64,000 bases of DNA from contig NZ_BCZB01000007.1 in the NCBI RefSeq assembly GCF_001598495.1, positions 1 through 64,000 of the forward strand, written 5' to 3'. The translations under genes were made by a program, and so were the position numbers. The notes beneath the pieces were generated by a model, which did not search any database, was not told where the DNA came from, and worked only from the letters and a program-made list of their open reading frames with translations. How positions within the stretch are numbered: position 1 is the stretch's first letter; every line of letters begins with the position of its first letter. This document shows positions 26,911 to 35,493 of this stretch, in pieces. The DNA comes from Neokomagataea thailandica NBRC 106555. GTDB lineage: Bacteria > Pseudomonadota > Alphaproteobacteria > Acetobacterales > Acetobacteraceae.

Positions 26911-29061
26911 ATGTTCGATTACTTCCGTAAGGAAATTGAGTGGGCAGGCCGCCCGCTAATCCTTGAAACCGGCAAGATTGCCCGTCAGGCTGATGGCGCT
27001 GTCATGGTGACGTATGGCGACACGGTTGTGTTATGTACGGCTGTTGGCGCGAAAAGCGTGAACCCAGGGCAAGATTTCTTCCCTCTCACGGTGAACTATC
27101 AAGAAAAAGCTTACGCTGCAGGTAAGATCCCGGGTGGGTTCTTTAAGCGCGAAGGCCGTCCGTCAGAAGCAGAAGTGCTGACGGCTCGTTTGATCGATCG
27201 TCCGATTCGTCCGCTGTTCCCGGATAATTTCCGTAATGAAGTTCAGATCACGGCGACGGTTCTGAGCCATGATATAGAAAATGACCCAGCATTGGTTGCG
27301 ATGATCGGTTGTTCGGCAGCACTGACGCTGTCTGGTATTCCGTTCTTCGGGCCGATTGCAGCAGCGCGTGTGGGTTTGCTGGATGGCAAGCTGGTCGTGA
27401 ACCCAGCATTGGCGGATATGAAGCACAGCACGCTGGACCTGATGGTGGCCGGTACGTCTGAAGGCGTGCTGATGGTTGAGTCAGAAGCAAGCGAGCTCTC
27501 AGAAGAACTGATGCTGGAAGCTGTGACACTCGGTCACACGTCATTCCAAGCTGTGATCGATGCGATCATTGATCTGGCTGAGCATGCTGCGAAGGCACCT
27601 TGGGATCTGCCAGCGCCGAGCAAGGAAGAAATTGCTCTGCGTAAGCGCGTTGATAAGGTTGGCACCAAGCTGATCGCGGAAGCGTACAAGGAACGCGTAA
27701 AGCAAGCGCGTTACCAGAAGGTGGCGGAAGCGAAAGAGCGCATCAATGAAGTGCTGGAAGAAGAAGGGCACGATCTGTCGATCGCTAAACCGCTTCTGAA
27801 GGAACTGGAAGCGCATGTTGTACGTGGTTCCATTCTGAAGACCGGTCAGCGTATTGATGGCCGTGATCTGAAGACGGTTCGCCCGATCCTCTCCGAAGTT
27901 GGCATTCTGCCGCGTGCGCATGGTTCATCACTCTTTACGCGTGGTGAAACACAAGCGCTCGTGGTTGCGACGCTGGGTACGGGGCAGGATGAGCAGGTGA
28001 TTGACGCCCTAGAAGGCGAATATCGTTCAAACTTCATGCTGCATTATAACTTCCCTCCTTACTCGGTCGGTGAGTGTGGCCGTATGGGGAGCCCGGGCCG
28101 CCGTGAAATTGGCCATGGTAAGTTGGCATGGCGTGCGTTGCACCCATTGCTGCCGACTAAGGAGCAATTCCCATACACGATGCGCGTTGTTTCTGAGATC
28201 ACGGAAAGCAATGGCTCATCGTCCATGGCAACCGTTTGTGGTTCCTCACTGGCGCTGATGGATGCGGGTGTACCGCTGCCACGTCCGGTTGCGGGTATTG
28301 CAATGGGCCTGATCAAGGAAGAGCGTGGCTTTGCTGTTCTGTCCGACATTTTGGGTGATGAAGATCACCTCGGGGACATGGATTTCAAGGTTGCGGGTAC
28401 GTCTGAAGGTGTGACCGCACTGCAGATGGACATTAAAATTACGTCCATCACCCCAGAGATCATGAAGATCGCTCTGGAGCAGGCACGTGAAGGCCGTGTT
28501 CATATCCTTGGTGAGATGGCGAAAGCTCTGACGGAAGGTCGTACAGACGTTTCCACGAATGCGCCGAAGATCACGACGATGAACATTGCTCAAGAAAAGA
28601 TCCGTGATGTGATCGGTTCTGGCGGTAAGGTTATTCGTGAGATCGTTGAGTTCTCAGGTGCTAAGGTTGATATCAATGATGACGGTGTCATCACGATTGC
28701 TGCGGCGAATGACAAACAGGCACAAAAAGCAATTTCTCGTATTGAAGGAATTGTTGCAGAGCCAGAAATCGGCCGTATCTATGACGGTAAGGTTGTAAAG
28801 ACGGCTGACTTCGGTGCGTTTGTGAACTTCCTTGGTCCGCGTGATGGCTTGGTTCATATTTCTGAACTGGCGCAAGGCCGTGTTGCGAAAACGACTGATG
28901 TTGTGAAGCAAGGCGATGCTGTGAAGGTTATGGTTGTTGGTTTTGATGATCGCGGCAAGGTTAAGTTGTCTATGCGGGTTGTCGATCAGCAAACTGGTGC
29001 CGATATCACGGAAAGTGTTGGTGCGAAGCCAGGACGTCCGCCCCGCCGTGACGCTGAATAA
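26911..29061 (+). CDS. pnp: Polyribonucleotide nucleotidyltransferase (PNPase)
   Basis: A 3'-5' phosphorolytic exoribonuclease of the degradosome (716 residues, typical). Two RNase PH modules are joined by an all-alpha linker. In the second module [15 protein letters not shown]-like residues occur as [17 protein letters not shown] domain ([15 protein letters not shown]) and an S1 domain ([20 protein letters not shown]) close the protein. ATG 26911 is preceded by GGAG at 8 bases; the frame runs six codons further upstream, but that start lacks a ribosome site. It ends the operon before a strong terminator. Confidence 0.97.
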   Translation: MFDYFRKEIEWAGRPLILETGKIARQADGAVMVTYGDTVVLCTAVGAKSVNPGQDFFPLTVNYQEKAYAAGKIPGGFFKREGRPSEAEVLTARLIDRPIRPLFPDNFRNEVQITATVLSHDIENDPALVAMIGCSAALTLSGIPFFGPIAAARVGLLDGKLVVNPALADMKHSTLDLMVAGTSEGVLMVESEASELSEELMLEAVTLGHTSFQAVIDAIIDLAEHAAKAPWDLPAPSKEEIALRKRVDKVGTKLIAEAYKERVKQARYQKVAEAKERINEVLEEEGHDLSIAKPLLKELEAHVVRGSILKTGQRIDGRDLKTVRPILSEVGILPRAHGSSLFTRGETQALVVATLGTGQDEQVIDALEGEYRSNFMLHYNFPPYSVGECGRMGSPGRREIGHGKLAWRALHPLLPTKEQFPYTMRVVSEITESNGSSSMATVCGSSLALMDAGVPLPRPVAGIAMGLIKEERGFAVLSDILGDEDHLGDMDFKVAGTSEGVTALQMDIKITSITPEIMKIALEQAREGRVHILGEMAKALTEGRTDVSTNAPKITTMNIAQEKIRDVIGSGGKVIREIVEFSGAKVDINDDGVITIAAANDKQAQKAISRIEGIVAEPEIGRIYDGKVVKTADFGAFVNFLGPRDGLVHISELAQGRVAKTTDVVKQGDAVKVMVVGFDDRGKVKLSMRVVDQQTGADITESVGAKPGRPPRRDAE

Positions 29062-29084
29062 GCTGCGTTTCGGCTGATGTTATG

Positions 29085-29119
29085 GGGGGCGGGGAAGTGA
29101 ACCCCGCTCCCGTTTTTTT
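29085..29119 (+). terminator. Intrinsic terminator after pnp
   Basis: GGGGGCGGGG (29085-29094) pairs with CCCCGCTCCC (29102-29111), with one G-U pair and a 7-base loop, then G and seven T residues. It is a strong rho-independent terminator closing the rimP-pnp operon, 24 bases after the pnp stop. Confidence 0.9.
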
Positions 29120-29143
29120 GTGTATCGGAGACATTGAGTCCCC

Positions 29144-30562
29144 ATGAAGTCGATTGATACCCTCCGCTTTGGTGGCCAAGACGTTTTACCCTTGGTCGAG
29201 GGAGGCAAGGGCGTAGCCGTATCGACCGGTGTTTCTGCAGGGCATTGGGCTGCTGCAGGTGGCATTGGCACTCTCTCTGCTGTGAATGCAGACAGCTATG
29301 ATGAGCAGGGTAACCCTATCCCTCAGGTGTATCATGCGCGGACACGTCGTGAGCGTCAGCATGAATTGATCCGTTACGGGATCGAGGGGGGTATTGCTCA
29401 GGCGAAAATTGCTCATGAAATTTCCGGCGGGAAGGGGCGTATTCACGCCAACATTCTGTGGGAAATGGGTGGTGCTGAAGACGTCATCACGGGCATTTTA
29501 GAAGCCGTACCGGGTTTGATCCACGGTGTGACATGTGGTGCGGGTATGCCGTATCGTTTGTCAGACATCGCCGCGAAGTTTAACATTCCATATTATCCTA
29601 TTGTTTCTTCAGGGCGTGCTTTTAACGCGCTGTGGCGTCGGTCATTCAGCAAAACATCTGAGTTGCTGGGTGGTGTGGTTTATGAGGATCCATGGCGTGC
29701 TGGTGGTCATAATGGTCTTTCCAATACGGAAGATCCATTGTGCCCAGAAGATCCTCTGCCGCGCGTCATTGAACTGCGTAAGGTGATGCGCCGCTATGGT
29801 CTGGATGAGACGCCGATCATTATGGCTGGCGGTGTTTGGCATTTGGAAGAATGGGAACACTGGATTGGCAACCCCGAGGTTGGCCCGGTTGCTTTCCAGT
29901 TTGGCACACGCCCGCTTTTGACGCAGGAAAGCCCTATTCCTGAAGCTTGGAAGCGCCGTCTGCAAAACCTGAAAGAGGGTGATGTTTATCTCAATCGCTT
30001 CTCACCAACAGGTTTCTATTCTTCTGCTGTGAATAATAGCTTCATGCAGGATTTGCGTGCGCGTTCGGAGCGTCAGGTCTCTATTCGTAGCAGTGCAGAT
30101 GACGCGCATGACACGGTTTATGCGATGGGTGCACGCCGTCGTGAGATGTTCGTCTCAGCGGATGATCGTGCTAAGATTGCAGCGTGGGAAGAGGCTGGCT
30201 TTACGAAGGCACTGCCAACACCGGATGATACTGTGGTGTTTGTCACGCCAGAGGACGCGCGGACTATTCTTGCGGATCAAGCAGCCTGTATGGGCTGTTT
30301 GTCTGCTTGCCGTTTCTCTAATTGGCTACAGCGTGAACCTTTTACGAATGGTCAAAAGGCTGATCCACGTTCTTTCTGTATTCAGAAGACGTTGCAGACG
30401 ATTGCGCATACAGCCAATGATGAACATGCGGATGAGGTTGTTGATAACAATCTGATGTTCGGTGGTACATCGGCTTGGCGCTTTGGTTCGGACCCGTTCT
30501 ATGCGAATGGTTTTGTGCCGACGGTTGGGCAATTGGTTGAGCGTATTCTAACAGGTAAATAA
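29144..30562 (+). CDS. Nitronate monooxygenase-like FMN flavoprotein
   Basis: A 472-residue TIM-barrel flavoprotein of the NMO/FabK/IMPDH-like family. FMN-binding glycine stretches (IMAGGVWHLEEWEHWIG, then VAFQFGTRPLLTQESPIP) mark the barrel. It is clearly longer than typical NMOs (about 330-380). The C-terminal extension carries a cysteine cluster, AACMGCLSACRFSN, and a further Cys in PRSFCIQKTL, which could bind metal or an Fe-S cluster. The oxidised substrate is not predictable. The start is ATG 29144 after the pnp terminator, so it has its own promoter. The FUSC exporter gene starts 4 bases after its stop. Confidence 0.82.
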   Translation: MKSIDTLRFGGQDVLPLVEGGKGVAVSTGVSAGHWAAAGGIGTLSAVNADSYDEQGNPIPQVYHARTRRERQHELIRYGIEGGIAQAKIAHEISGGKGRIHANILWEMGGAEDVITGILEAVPGLIHGVTCGAGMPYRLSDIAAKFNIPYYPIVSSGRAFNALWRRSFSKTSELLGGVVYEDPWRAGGHNGLSNTEDPLCPEDPLPRVIELRKVMRRYGLDETPIIMAGGVWHLEEWEHWIGNPEVGPVAFQFGTRPLLTQESPIPEAWKRRLQNLKEGDVYLNRFSPTGFYSSAVNNSFMQDLRARSERQVSIRSSADDAHDTVYAMGARRREMFVSADDRAKIAAWEEAGFTKALPTPDDTVVFVTPEDARTILADQAACMGCLSACRFSNWLQREPFTNGQKADPRSFCIQKTLQTIAHTANDEHADEVVDNNLMFGGTSAWRFGSDPFYANGFVPTVGQLVERILTGK

Positions 30563-30566
30563 CACG

Positions 30567-32531
30567 ATGAAATGGAGGGATGGGGTTCAAAAACCAGCGT
30601 TTACGCGCACCAGTCCCTTCATGGCGCTTTCCCATTGGTTAGCGCAGCATTCCGTTCCCCTTAGTCCTGAGCAAATTGCGCCGACTGAGGGAGGGCGTGC
30701 TGCTGTGGCGACGGTCACGGCACTTTTCCCAGCATTATATTGGCATGATGCAACGCTGGTCTGGGCGTCCTTTGTTGCGTTTTGGAGCTGTCTGTTAGAG
30801 CCGGGCGGTACACGACGTGAAGAACTGCGCATTTTGGGCGGTTTGACGGTGGTGGGGGCTGCTCTAGCTGGGGCCACGGTGTGGGTTGCGGCGGGGCCTT
30901 TATGGGTGGTGTTATTGTGGCTGGCTTTGGCCGGTATAGGCGTTGGGCTAGGACGCGTTTTTTCTGCGACGACGGCTCTGCTTTGTGCCCTTTTAGGGTG
31001 CACCATGGCTGCTGGTGTTGGCTTCCCGACACATGATCCGTTAGTCGCACTAAAAGTTGTGGCGGCGTACCTGTCAGGCGGTGTGTGGGCCATGGTGTTG
31101 TGTCTTGTTTTGTGGCCATTGCACCCCTATGCGCCGGCAAGACGCGCTGTTGCACAATGTTACCGTCTATTGACGGTGATGACAGGAGAAATGGCCGCAG
31201 GGCGCTTACGTGAGACGCTGCATCGACAAACGGTGCGTACGGCTATTGAACGTGCGCGAGCGGTCACCCTACAGATTGATTCCGGGCATGGGAGTGCGGT
31301 GCTTCGGGGGCGTTTAATTGCGTCTTTGACCGGGGCTGAGCGTTTATTTACGGCGATGCTGGCCGTGGAGCATTTGGCGCAGAAGCGTGGCATGGATTTT
31401 GAAGCGCGGGGCATTTTGGCCGCGTTTTCAGCGCTATGCCAAGAAGCGAGTGAGCATGTGATTGCTCCTGTGCCGGAATGGGCTGTTTTGGAGCAGCATG
31501 CCTATGATTTGGCGCGTAATGTACGAACAGAAAGCGGGCCGATTGCAGCATTGGTGGCTTCGAGCGCGCGGACATTGGCGACGATTTCACGTGGTCTTTT
31601 GCGTGATGTGCATGCGCCTTTCGAAACGGAGACTGTGCGGGCGGAGCACCGGTTAACGCGTGTGCATTGGCGGCATGCATTTCGGTTGGCTGTGGCGTTG
31701 GTTATGACGCATTTGGCTACGTTTTGGTTAGGGTTAGAATACGGCTTTTGGGCACTGGTTGCCGTTGTGTTGGTGGTGCAACCTTCGGGTCATACGACAC
31801 TGATACGTGCCGTGGAGCGTGTGTTGGGTACGATTGGTGGTGGAGCATTAGTGCTTTTAGCGCGGCCGTTTTTGCCTGCTGCACCTGAAATGATGGCTGC
31901 GGATGCGCTGTTCGTGGTTGCGGCAATTGCGATGCGGGCCGTGAATTATACGATGCTTGTCTTATTTTTGACGGCTCAATTTATTGTGGTGACGGAAATG
32001 ATCATGCCTGCGCATGGAGTGGCGTGGTTACGTATTGTGGATAATACGTTGGGCAGTGTGGTGGGTGTGGTTTGTGCCTTCCTCGTATTTCCGCAGCACC
32101 AAGCACAAGATATGAGTGGGTTGTTACGTCAGTCCTTGATTAGTAATTTTCGTTATCTTGCTTCGGTTTTGGATGAGAAGTCTGACATTGTTGTGGATCG
32201 CTTCCAGCGGCAGGCTGGCGTTGCGACGACGCGTGCGGAATTTGCGCGGGGTGCTTTGCCCTTGTTAGGCGGAATGTCTTTTGTCGGGCAGAAGTATGAG
32301 GCGGCGCATGCTTTGTTACGGGAAATACGCTTGTTAAGTGGTGAGGTTACTTTGCTGCGCTTTGATATTGCGGCGGGACTTTGCAGTGGAAATGCTGCAT
32401 TGGCGGCGTATTGGACGCAAAAGGCGGATGCTCTGACGGAAGGGGCGTCCTTGGCTCCTGTGACCGCAGAGTTAGAGACCGGCCGTGTGACGGCGGCTTT
32501 GGCGGCGCGTGAGTGGAGTGGTGCCGCGTAA
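30567..32531 (+). CDS. FUSC family membrane protein (aromatic-acid-type exporter)
   Basis: A 654-residue inner-membrane protein with the duplicated FUSC architecture. A first cluster of hydrophobic helices (about 45-180) is followed by a soluble helical domain (about 190-360). A second helix cluster (about 375-500: FRLAVALVMTHLATFWLGLEYGFWALVAV in family terms) and a C-terminal soluble part complete it. Relatives such as AaeB export aromatic acids, and others act with fusaric acid resistance systems. No membrane-fusion protein is adjacent. It is 4 bases from the NMO-like gene, suggesting joint expression. ATG 30621 is an alternative start. Confidence 0.82.
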   Translation: MKWRDGVQKPAFTRTSPFMALSHWLAQHSVPLSPEQIAPTEGGRAAVATVTALFPALYWHDATLVWASFVAFWSCLLEPGGTRREELRILGGLTVVGAALAGATVWVAAGPLWVVLLWLALAGIGVGLGRVFSATTALLCALLGCTMAAGVGFPTHDPLVALKVVAAYLSGGVWAMVLCLVLWPLHPYAPARRAVAQCYRLLTVMTGEMAAGRLRETLHRQTVRTAIERARAVTLQIDSGHGSAVLRGRLIASLTGAERLFTAMLAVEHLAQKRGMDFEARGILAAFSALCQEASEHVIAPVPEWAVLEQHAYDLARNVRTESGPIAALVASSARTLATISRGLLRDVHAPFETETVRAEHRLTRVHWRHAFRLAVALVMTHLATFWLGLEYGFWALVAVVLVVQPSGHTTLIRAVERVLGTIGGGALVLLARPFLPAAPEMMAADALFVVAAIAMRAVNYTMLVLFLTAQFIVVTEMIMPAHGVAWLRIVDNTLGSVVGVVCAFLVFPQHQAQDMSGLLRQSLISNFRYLASVLDEKSDIVVDRFQRQAGVATTRAEFARGALPLLGGMSFVGQKYEAAHALLREIRLLSGEVTLLRFDIAAGLCSGNAALAAYWTQKADALTEGASLAPVTAELETGRVTAALAAREWSGAA

Positions 32532-32628
32532 TGCGTTGTGTGTTGGTAAAGCACGCCTGAATGGCGCACGGCTTGTGATTAGTTCGCGGTTCTCTTGTGC
32601 GTGGTGAAACGCTTTGTGCTGTCTGCGC

Positions 32629-33042
32629 CTAGCAAAGGGCGAGTTCGCTTAAAATTTTATGCAGGCGCGGTGGTAGGTCTGCTACGCCATCTGAGATGGC
32701 TCCGAGATCTGCGGGGGCATCTTCTGCTTTGAGGTAGCGCCAGCCTTGGAAGGGACGCATGGCGCGGGGCTGGACAGGTATAATCTCATCCGAGACGAGG
32801 ATGAGTGTGCCAGTGCTACCGTCTGGGCGTTCGTAAGGCTCTAACCCGATGATAGGCTGCCGGCAGAGGATCAGGCCGTTGAGCACCCGGTAGAGAGACC
32901 CTTTGTTGAGGATCTCGTCTGCGCGCTTGGGCATGGTGCGTGTTGTAATGGCACCATGCCCTTGAAAGCGTGGGTGTTGCATTCGCTCCCGCAGTGCATC
33001 GATCGTTGGACAGCCAACGGCAAGTTTGATCATATGCAGCAT
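32629..33042 (-). CDS. DUF1489 family protein
   Basis: A 137-residue conserved alphaproteobacterial protein of unknown function. The N terminus MLHMIKLAVGCPTIDALRER and the segments TRTMPKRADEIL, GSLYRVLNGLILCRQPIIGL and MRPFQGWRYLKAEDAPADL are recognisable family blocks. It is basic, soluble and lacks signal or membrane segments; it was named only by domain. It lies 24 bases downstream of the nucleoside hydrolase gene on the same strand and is convergent with the FUSC gene. Confidence 0.87.
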   Translation of the reverse strand: MLHMIKLAVGCPTIDALRERMQHPRFQGHGAITTRTMPKRADEILNKGSLYRVLNGLILCRQPIIGLEPYERPDGSTGTLILVSDEIIPVQPRAMRPFQGWRYLKAEDAPADLGAISDGVADLPPRLHKILSELALC

Positions 33043-33066
33043 GGAGCGGAGCCGTTCGTGACGCTG

Positions 33067-34161
33067 TTAGTGTTGACCCATTGCGTTTTGCGATTGAGCG
33101 ACAAACTCATTCAAGAAACGCGCGGTGTCGACTGAGAGCACGATATGGACTTTGTTGAGGCCCATTTTTTTAGGTGCTGTGCTGTCGGGCCAGACATGGG
33201 CGTGGCCGTAATCCATGCCCGGTGCTGTGTTGATATCCATATAGGCGTCAACAGATTTGGTGACGAGGTTAGGTTCAACGGCGATGGCAGAAGTGAGTTC
33301 ATCCCATAGCGGCAGCGGGGAAAAGAAGCGCTTCAGGTAGTCAGTCGCAGGTGTATGTTTGGCATCCATACGGTTCATGAGAGCCGGGGTCATCATGATA
33401 TCGTTAGAGACATTGCCGACGCAGGTGATAGACGCCCAAGGTGCTGTGAGAGTGATATGTGCAGCCTCTGGGTCTGTGATCATGTTGAAGTCAGAGGCGA
33501 AATCTGCGTTGCCTGTGACGGATGTCATGCTGGCATCAAGCAGGCCACCCATGAAAACAAGCTGTTTGGCCGTACTCGCAAAGGTGGGGTCCATGCGAAT
33601 GGCTAGGGCTAAGTTTGTCAGCGGGCCAGCGGCCACAACGGTGACCTGATGCGGGTGTGCGTGCACGGCGCGGATCAGGAATTCTGCGGCGTGAGTGGCG
33701 TCTGCTGCGAGGTGCGGCATGCCTTCTGGCAGGTGGCCGAGAGCAGGTTGTGTGGCTGGTGTATGATCAATGCTGCCGAGGCCGCCCCATGCGCCTTTCC
33801 AAGGAATGGTGCCGTATTGCTGTTCGCGCAGGCGTGTTGCTTCAACCGTGTTGACGAGCGGCAGGGTCGCGCCTTCGGCTACGGGGATTTGTGTTTGGTG
33901 TGCAATCTCGAGAAAGCGGCGGATATGCGCTGATTCTGCGTTTTCCCAGTCATCCCCCATGACGACGGTGAGGCCGAGGACCGAGACATTAGGGCGGTTG
34001 AGCAGGGGGATGACGGATTGGATGTCTGAGCCGCCTGGGCCAAGCCAGTCATTATCTTCCACGACGTATTGTGGGGCTGTGTCTGCCGCGTGGAGAGCCG
34101 CTGTGGTGGCGGAGAAGGTGAGAAGAGCGGCGAGTGACGCGAGTGAACGGAAACGGAGCAA
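33067..34161 (-). CDS. Periplasmic nucleoside hydrolase (IUNH family)
   Basis: A ribonucleoside N-ribohydrolase-like protein of 364 residues. A cleavable signal peptide (1-25, ALHAADTAP) places it in the periplasm, where it would release bases from nucleosides for uptake. Family blocks include VSVLGLTVVMGDDW, VTVVAAGPLTNLALAIR, LVFMGGLLD and FNMITDPEAAHITL. The N-terminal calcium site, usually DTDxGxDD, is here D36-N-D38 then WLGPGGSD46, a longer and altered version. Activity is therefore likely but specificity is open. Confidence 0.85.
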   Translation of the reverse strand: MLRFRSLASLAALLTFSATTAALHAADTAPQYVVEDNDWLGPGGSDIQSVIPLLNRPNVSVLGLTVVMGDDWENAESAHIRRFLEIAHQTQIPVAEGATLPLVNTVEATRLREQQYGTIPWKGAWGGLGSIDHTPATQPALGHLPEGMPHLAADATHAAEFLIRAVHAHPHQVTVVAAGPLTNLALAIRMDPTFASTAKQLVFMGGLLDASMTSVTGNADFASDFNMITDPEAAHITLTAPWASITCVGNVSNDIMMTPALMNRMDAKHTPATDYLKRFFSPLPLWDELTSAIAVEPNLVTKSVDAYMDINTAPGMDYGHAHVWPDSTAPKKMGLNKVHIVLSVDTARFLNEFVAQSQNAMGQH

Positions 34162-34287
34162 GGTCTATCGTCCTAAGATATCGTGATACCGTAATAATCG
34201 TCTAATTATATAGGAAAAGACAAGCGTTTCTGTGCAGGCGAGGTGGGATGGTGACAGGCTTGTGTTTTCGAGGGAGTTTTTACGGTA

Positions 34288-34327
34288 AGCGGCCTATGCG
34301 TGTGAAGAGTTCTCCCTATAGGCCGCT
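34288..34327. terminator. Long-stem hairpin downstream of hemW
   Basis: AGCGGCCTAT (34288-34297) and ATAGGCCGCT (34318-34327) are perfect inverted copies around a 20-base loop, just beyond the hemW stop. Neither strand has a proper U-run, so termination would be weak or need another factor. The remaining part of 34162-34341 is AT-rich and probably carries the promoter of the nucleoside hydrolase gene. Confidence 0.45.
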
Positions 34328-34341
34328 CGTTGATGTGTGTC

Positions 34342-35493
34342 TTACAGCACGAGCCGCGCTAGGAGCGATTCAAGGCGTAAGCGCCCTTCTGACGTGGCAC
34401 GGAGGGTTGTGCCGTCGAAAGAGAGGTAATCTTCTTCTAGGCATGCGGTGAGAATATCTGGGTCCATGCAGTCTGTTAGGGAGCGGCTAGTACGGTTTTG
34501 AAACGCAGCAGCGTTGATGCCCTCTGTCAGGCGTAAGCCCATAAGCAGCGATTCACGGCCACGTTCCTCTGCGCTGAGGGGCGTTTCTTCCCGGCTGCCT
34601 GTGCCGTATTTTTCAACGAGTTCGGCCCAAGGTTCGGGGGCGCGGTGGCGGCGTGTGGCGTGGAGGGTGCTGTTAAAGGTCATACGGCCATGTGCGCCGG
34701 GGCCAATGCCGAGGTAATCCTGATAGCGCCAATAGGTTAGGTTATGGCGGCTTTCGCAGCCCGGTTTTGCGTAGTTAGACACCTCATAGGGTAGGAGGCC
34801 GCGGGTGGCGGCGACATCGCCGGTGAGGGTGTAAAGTGTGGCGGCTGTCTCATCATCTGGCAGGGTAATTTCGCCACGGCGGTGTAGGGCTTCGTATTTC
34901 GTGCCCGGTTCAATGGTGAGTTGATACAGGGAGAGGTGATCTGCCACGAGGTCGAGTGCTGTGGAGAGTTCATCGCGCCAATCTGCGGGACTTTGGCCGG
35001 GGCGGGCATAGATTAGGTCAAACGAAATACGGGGGAAGAGGGCGCGCGCCGTCTCCAAAGCTTTGATGGCTTGGGGAGCCGAATGCTCTCGGCCTAAGAG
35101 GCGTAAAGCATCTTCACGGAGGCTTTGAATACCGAGGGAAACGCGGTTTACGCCGGCCTCTCGAAAAGCCGCGAGGCGGCTAGCCTCTACGCTGGTTGGG
35201 TTGGCTTCGAGCGTGATTTCGAGGTCGGGTACGGGATCAAAGAGCGTTTTTGCATCTTCGATTAAGGCGGCGACCGTTTCAGGGGCCATGAGGGATGGCG
35301 TGCCGCCGCCAAAGAAAATGGCATTGAGGCGGCGGCGGCCAAGGCGGGCGGCATCATGGGCAAGTTCACGGCGTAGTGCTGCGGCGAAACGCTTTTGTGG
35401 GATTTCGTCTCGGACGTGAGAGTTGAAATCACAATAAGGACATTTCGCCAGACAAAACGGCCAGTGGATGTAGAGGGAGAGACTGTCGGTCAA
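34342..35493 (-). CDS. hemW: HemW radical SAM heme chaperone
   Basis: A 383-residue radical SAM protein. The cluster motif CxxxCxxC is C14-C18-C21 in WPFCLAKCPYCDFNSH. Then come FFGGGTPSLM, LEANPTSVEASRL and GVNRVSLGIQSL, followed by the HemN C-terminal domain. The N terminus lacks the additional features of true coproporphyrinogen dehydrogenase, so heme trafficking (HemW) is the better call, although it was long annotated as oxygen-independent coproporphyrinogen oxidase. Its ATG overlaps the kup stop by 4 bases, an unexpected functional pairing. Confidence 0.92.
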   Translation of the reverse strand: MTDSLSLYIHWPFCLAKCPYCDFNSHVRDEIPQKRFAAALRRELAHDAARLGRRRLNAIFFGGGTPSLMAPETVAALIEDAKTLFDPVPDLEITLEANPTSVEASRLAAFREAGVNRVSLGIQSLREDALRLLGREHSAPQAIKALETARALFPRISFDLIYARPGQSPADWRDELSTALDLVADHLSLYQLTIEPGTKYEALHRRGEITLPDDETAATLYTLTGDVAATRGLLPYEVSNYAKPGCESRHNLTYWRYQDYLGIGPGAHGRMTFNSTLHATRRHRAPEPWAELVEKYGTGSREETPLSAEERGRESLLMGLRLTEGINAAAFQNRTSRSLTDCMDPDILTACLEEDYLSFDGTTLRATSEGRLRLESLLARLVL

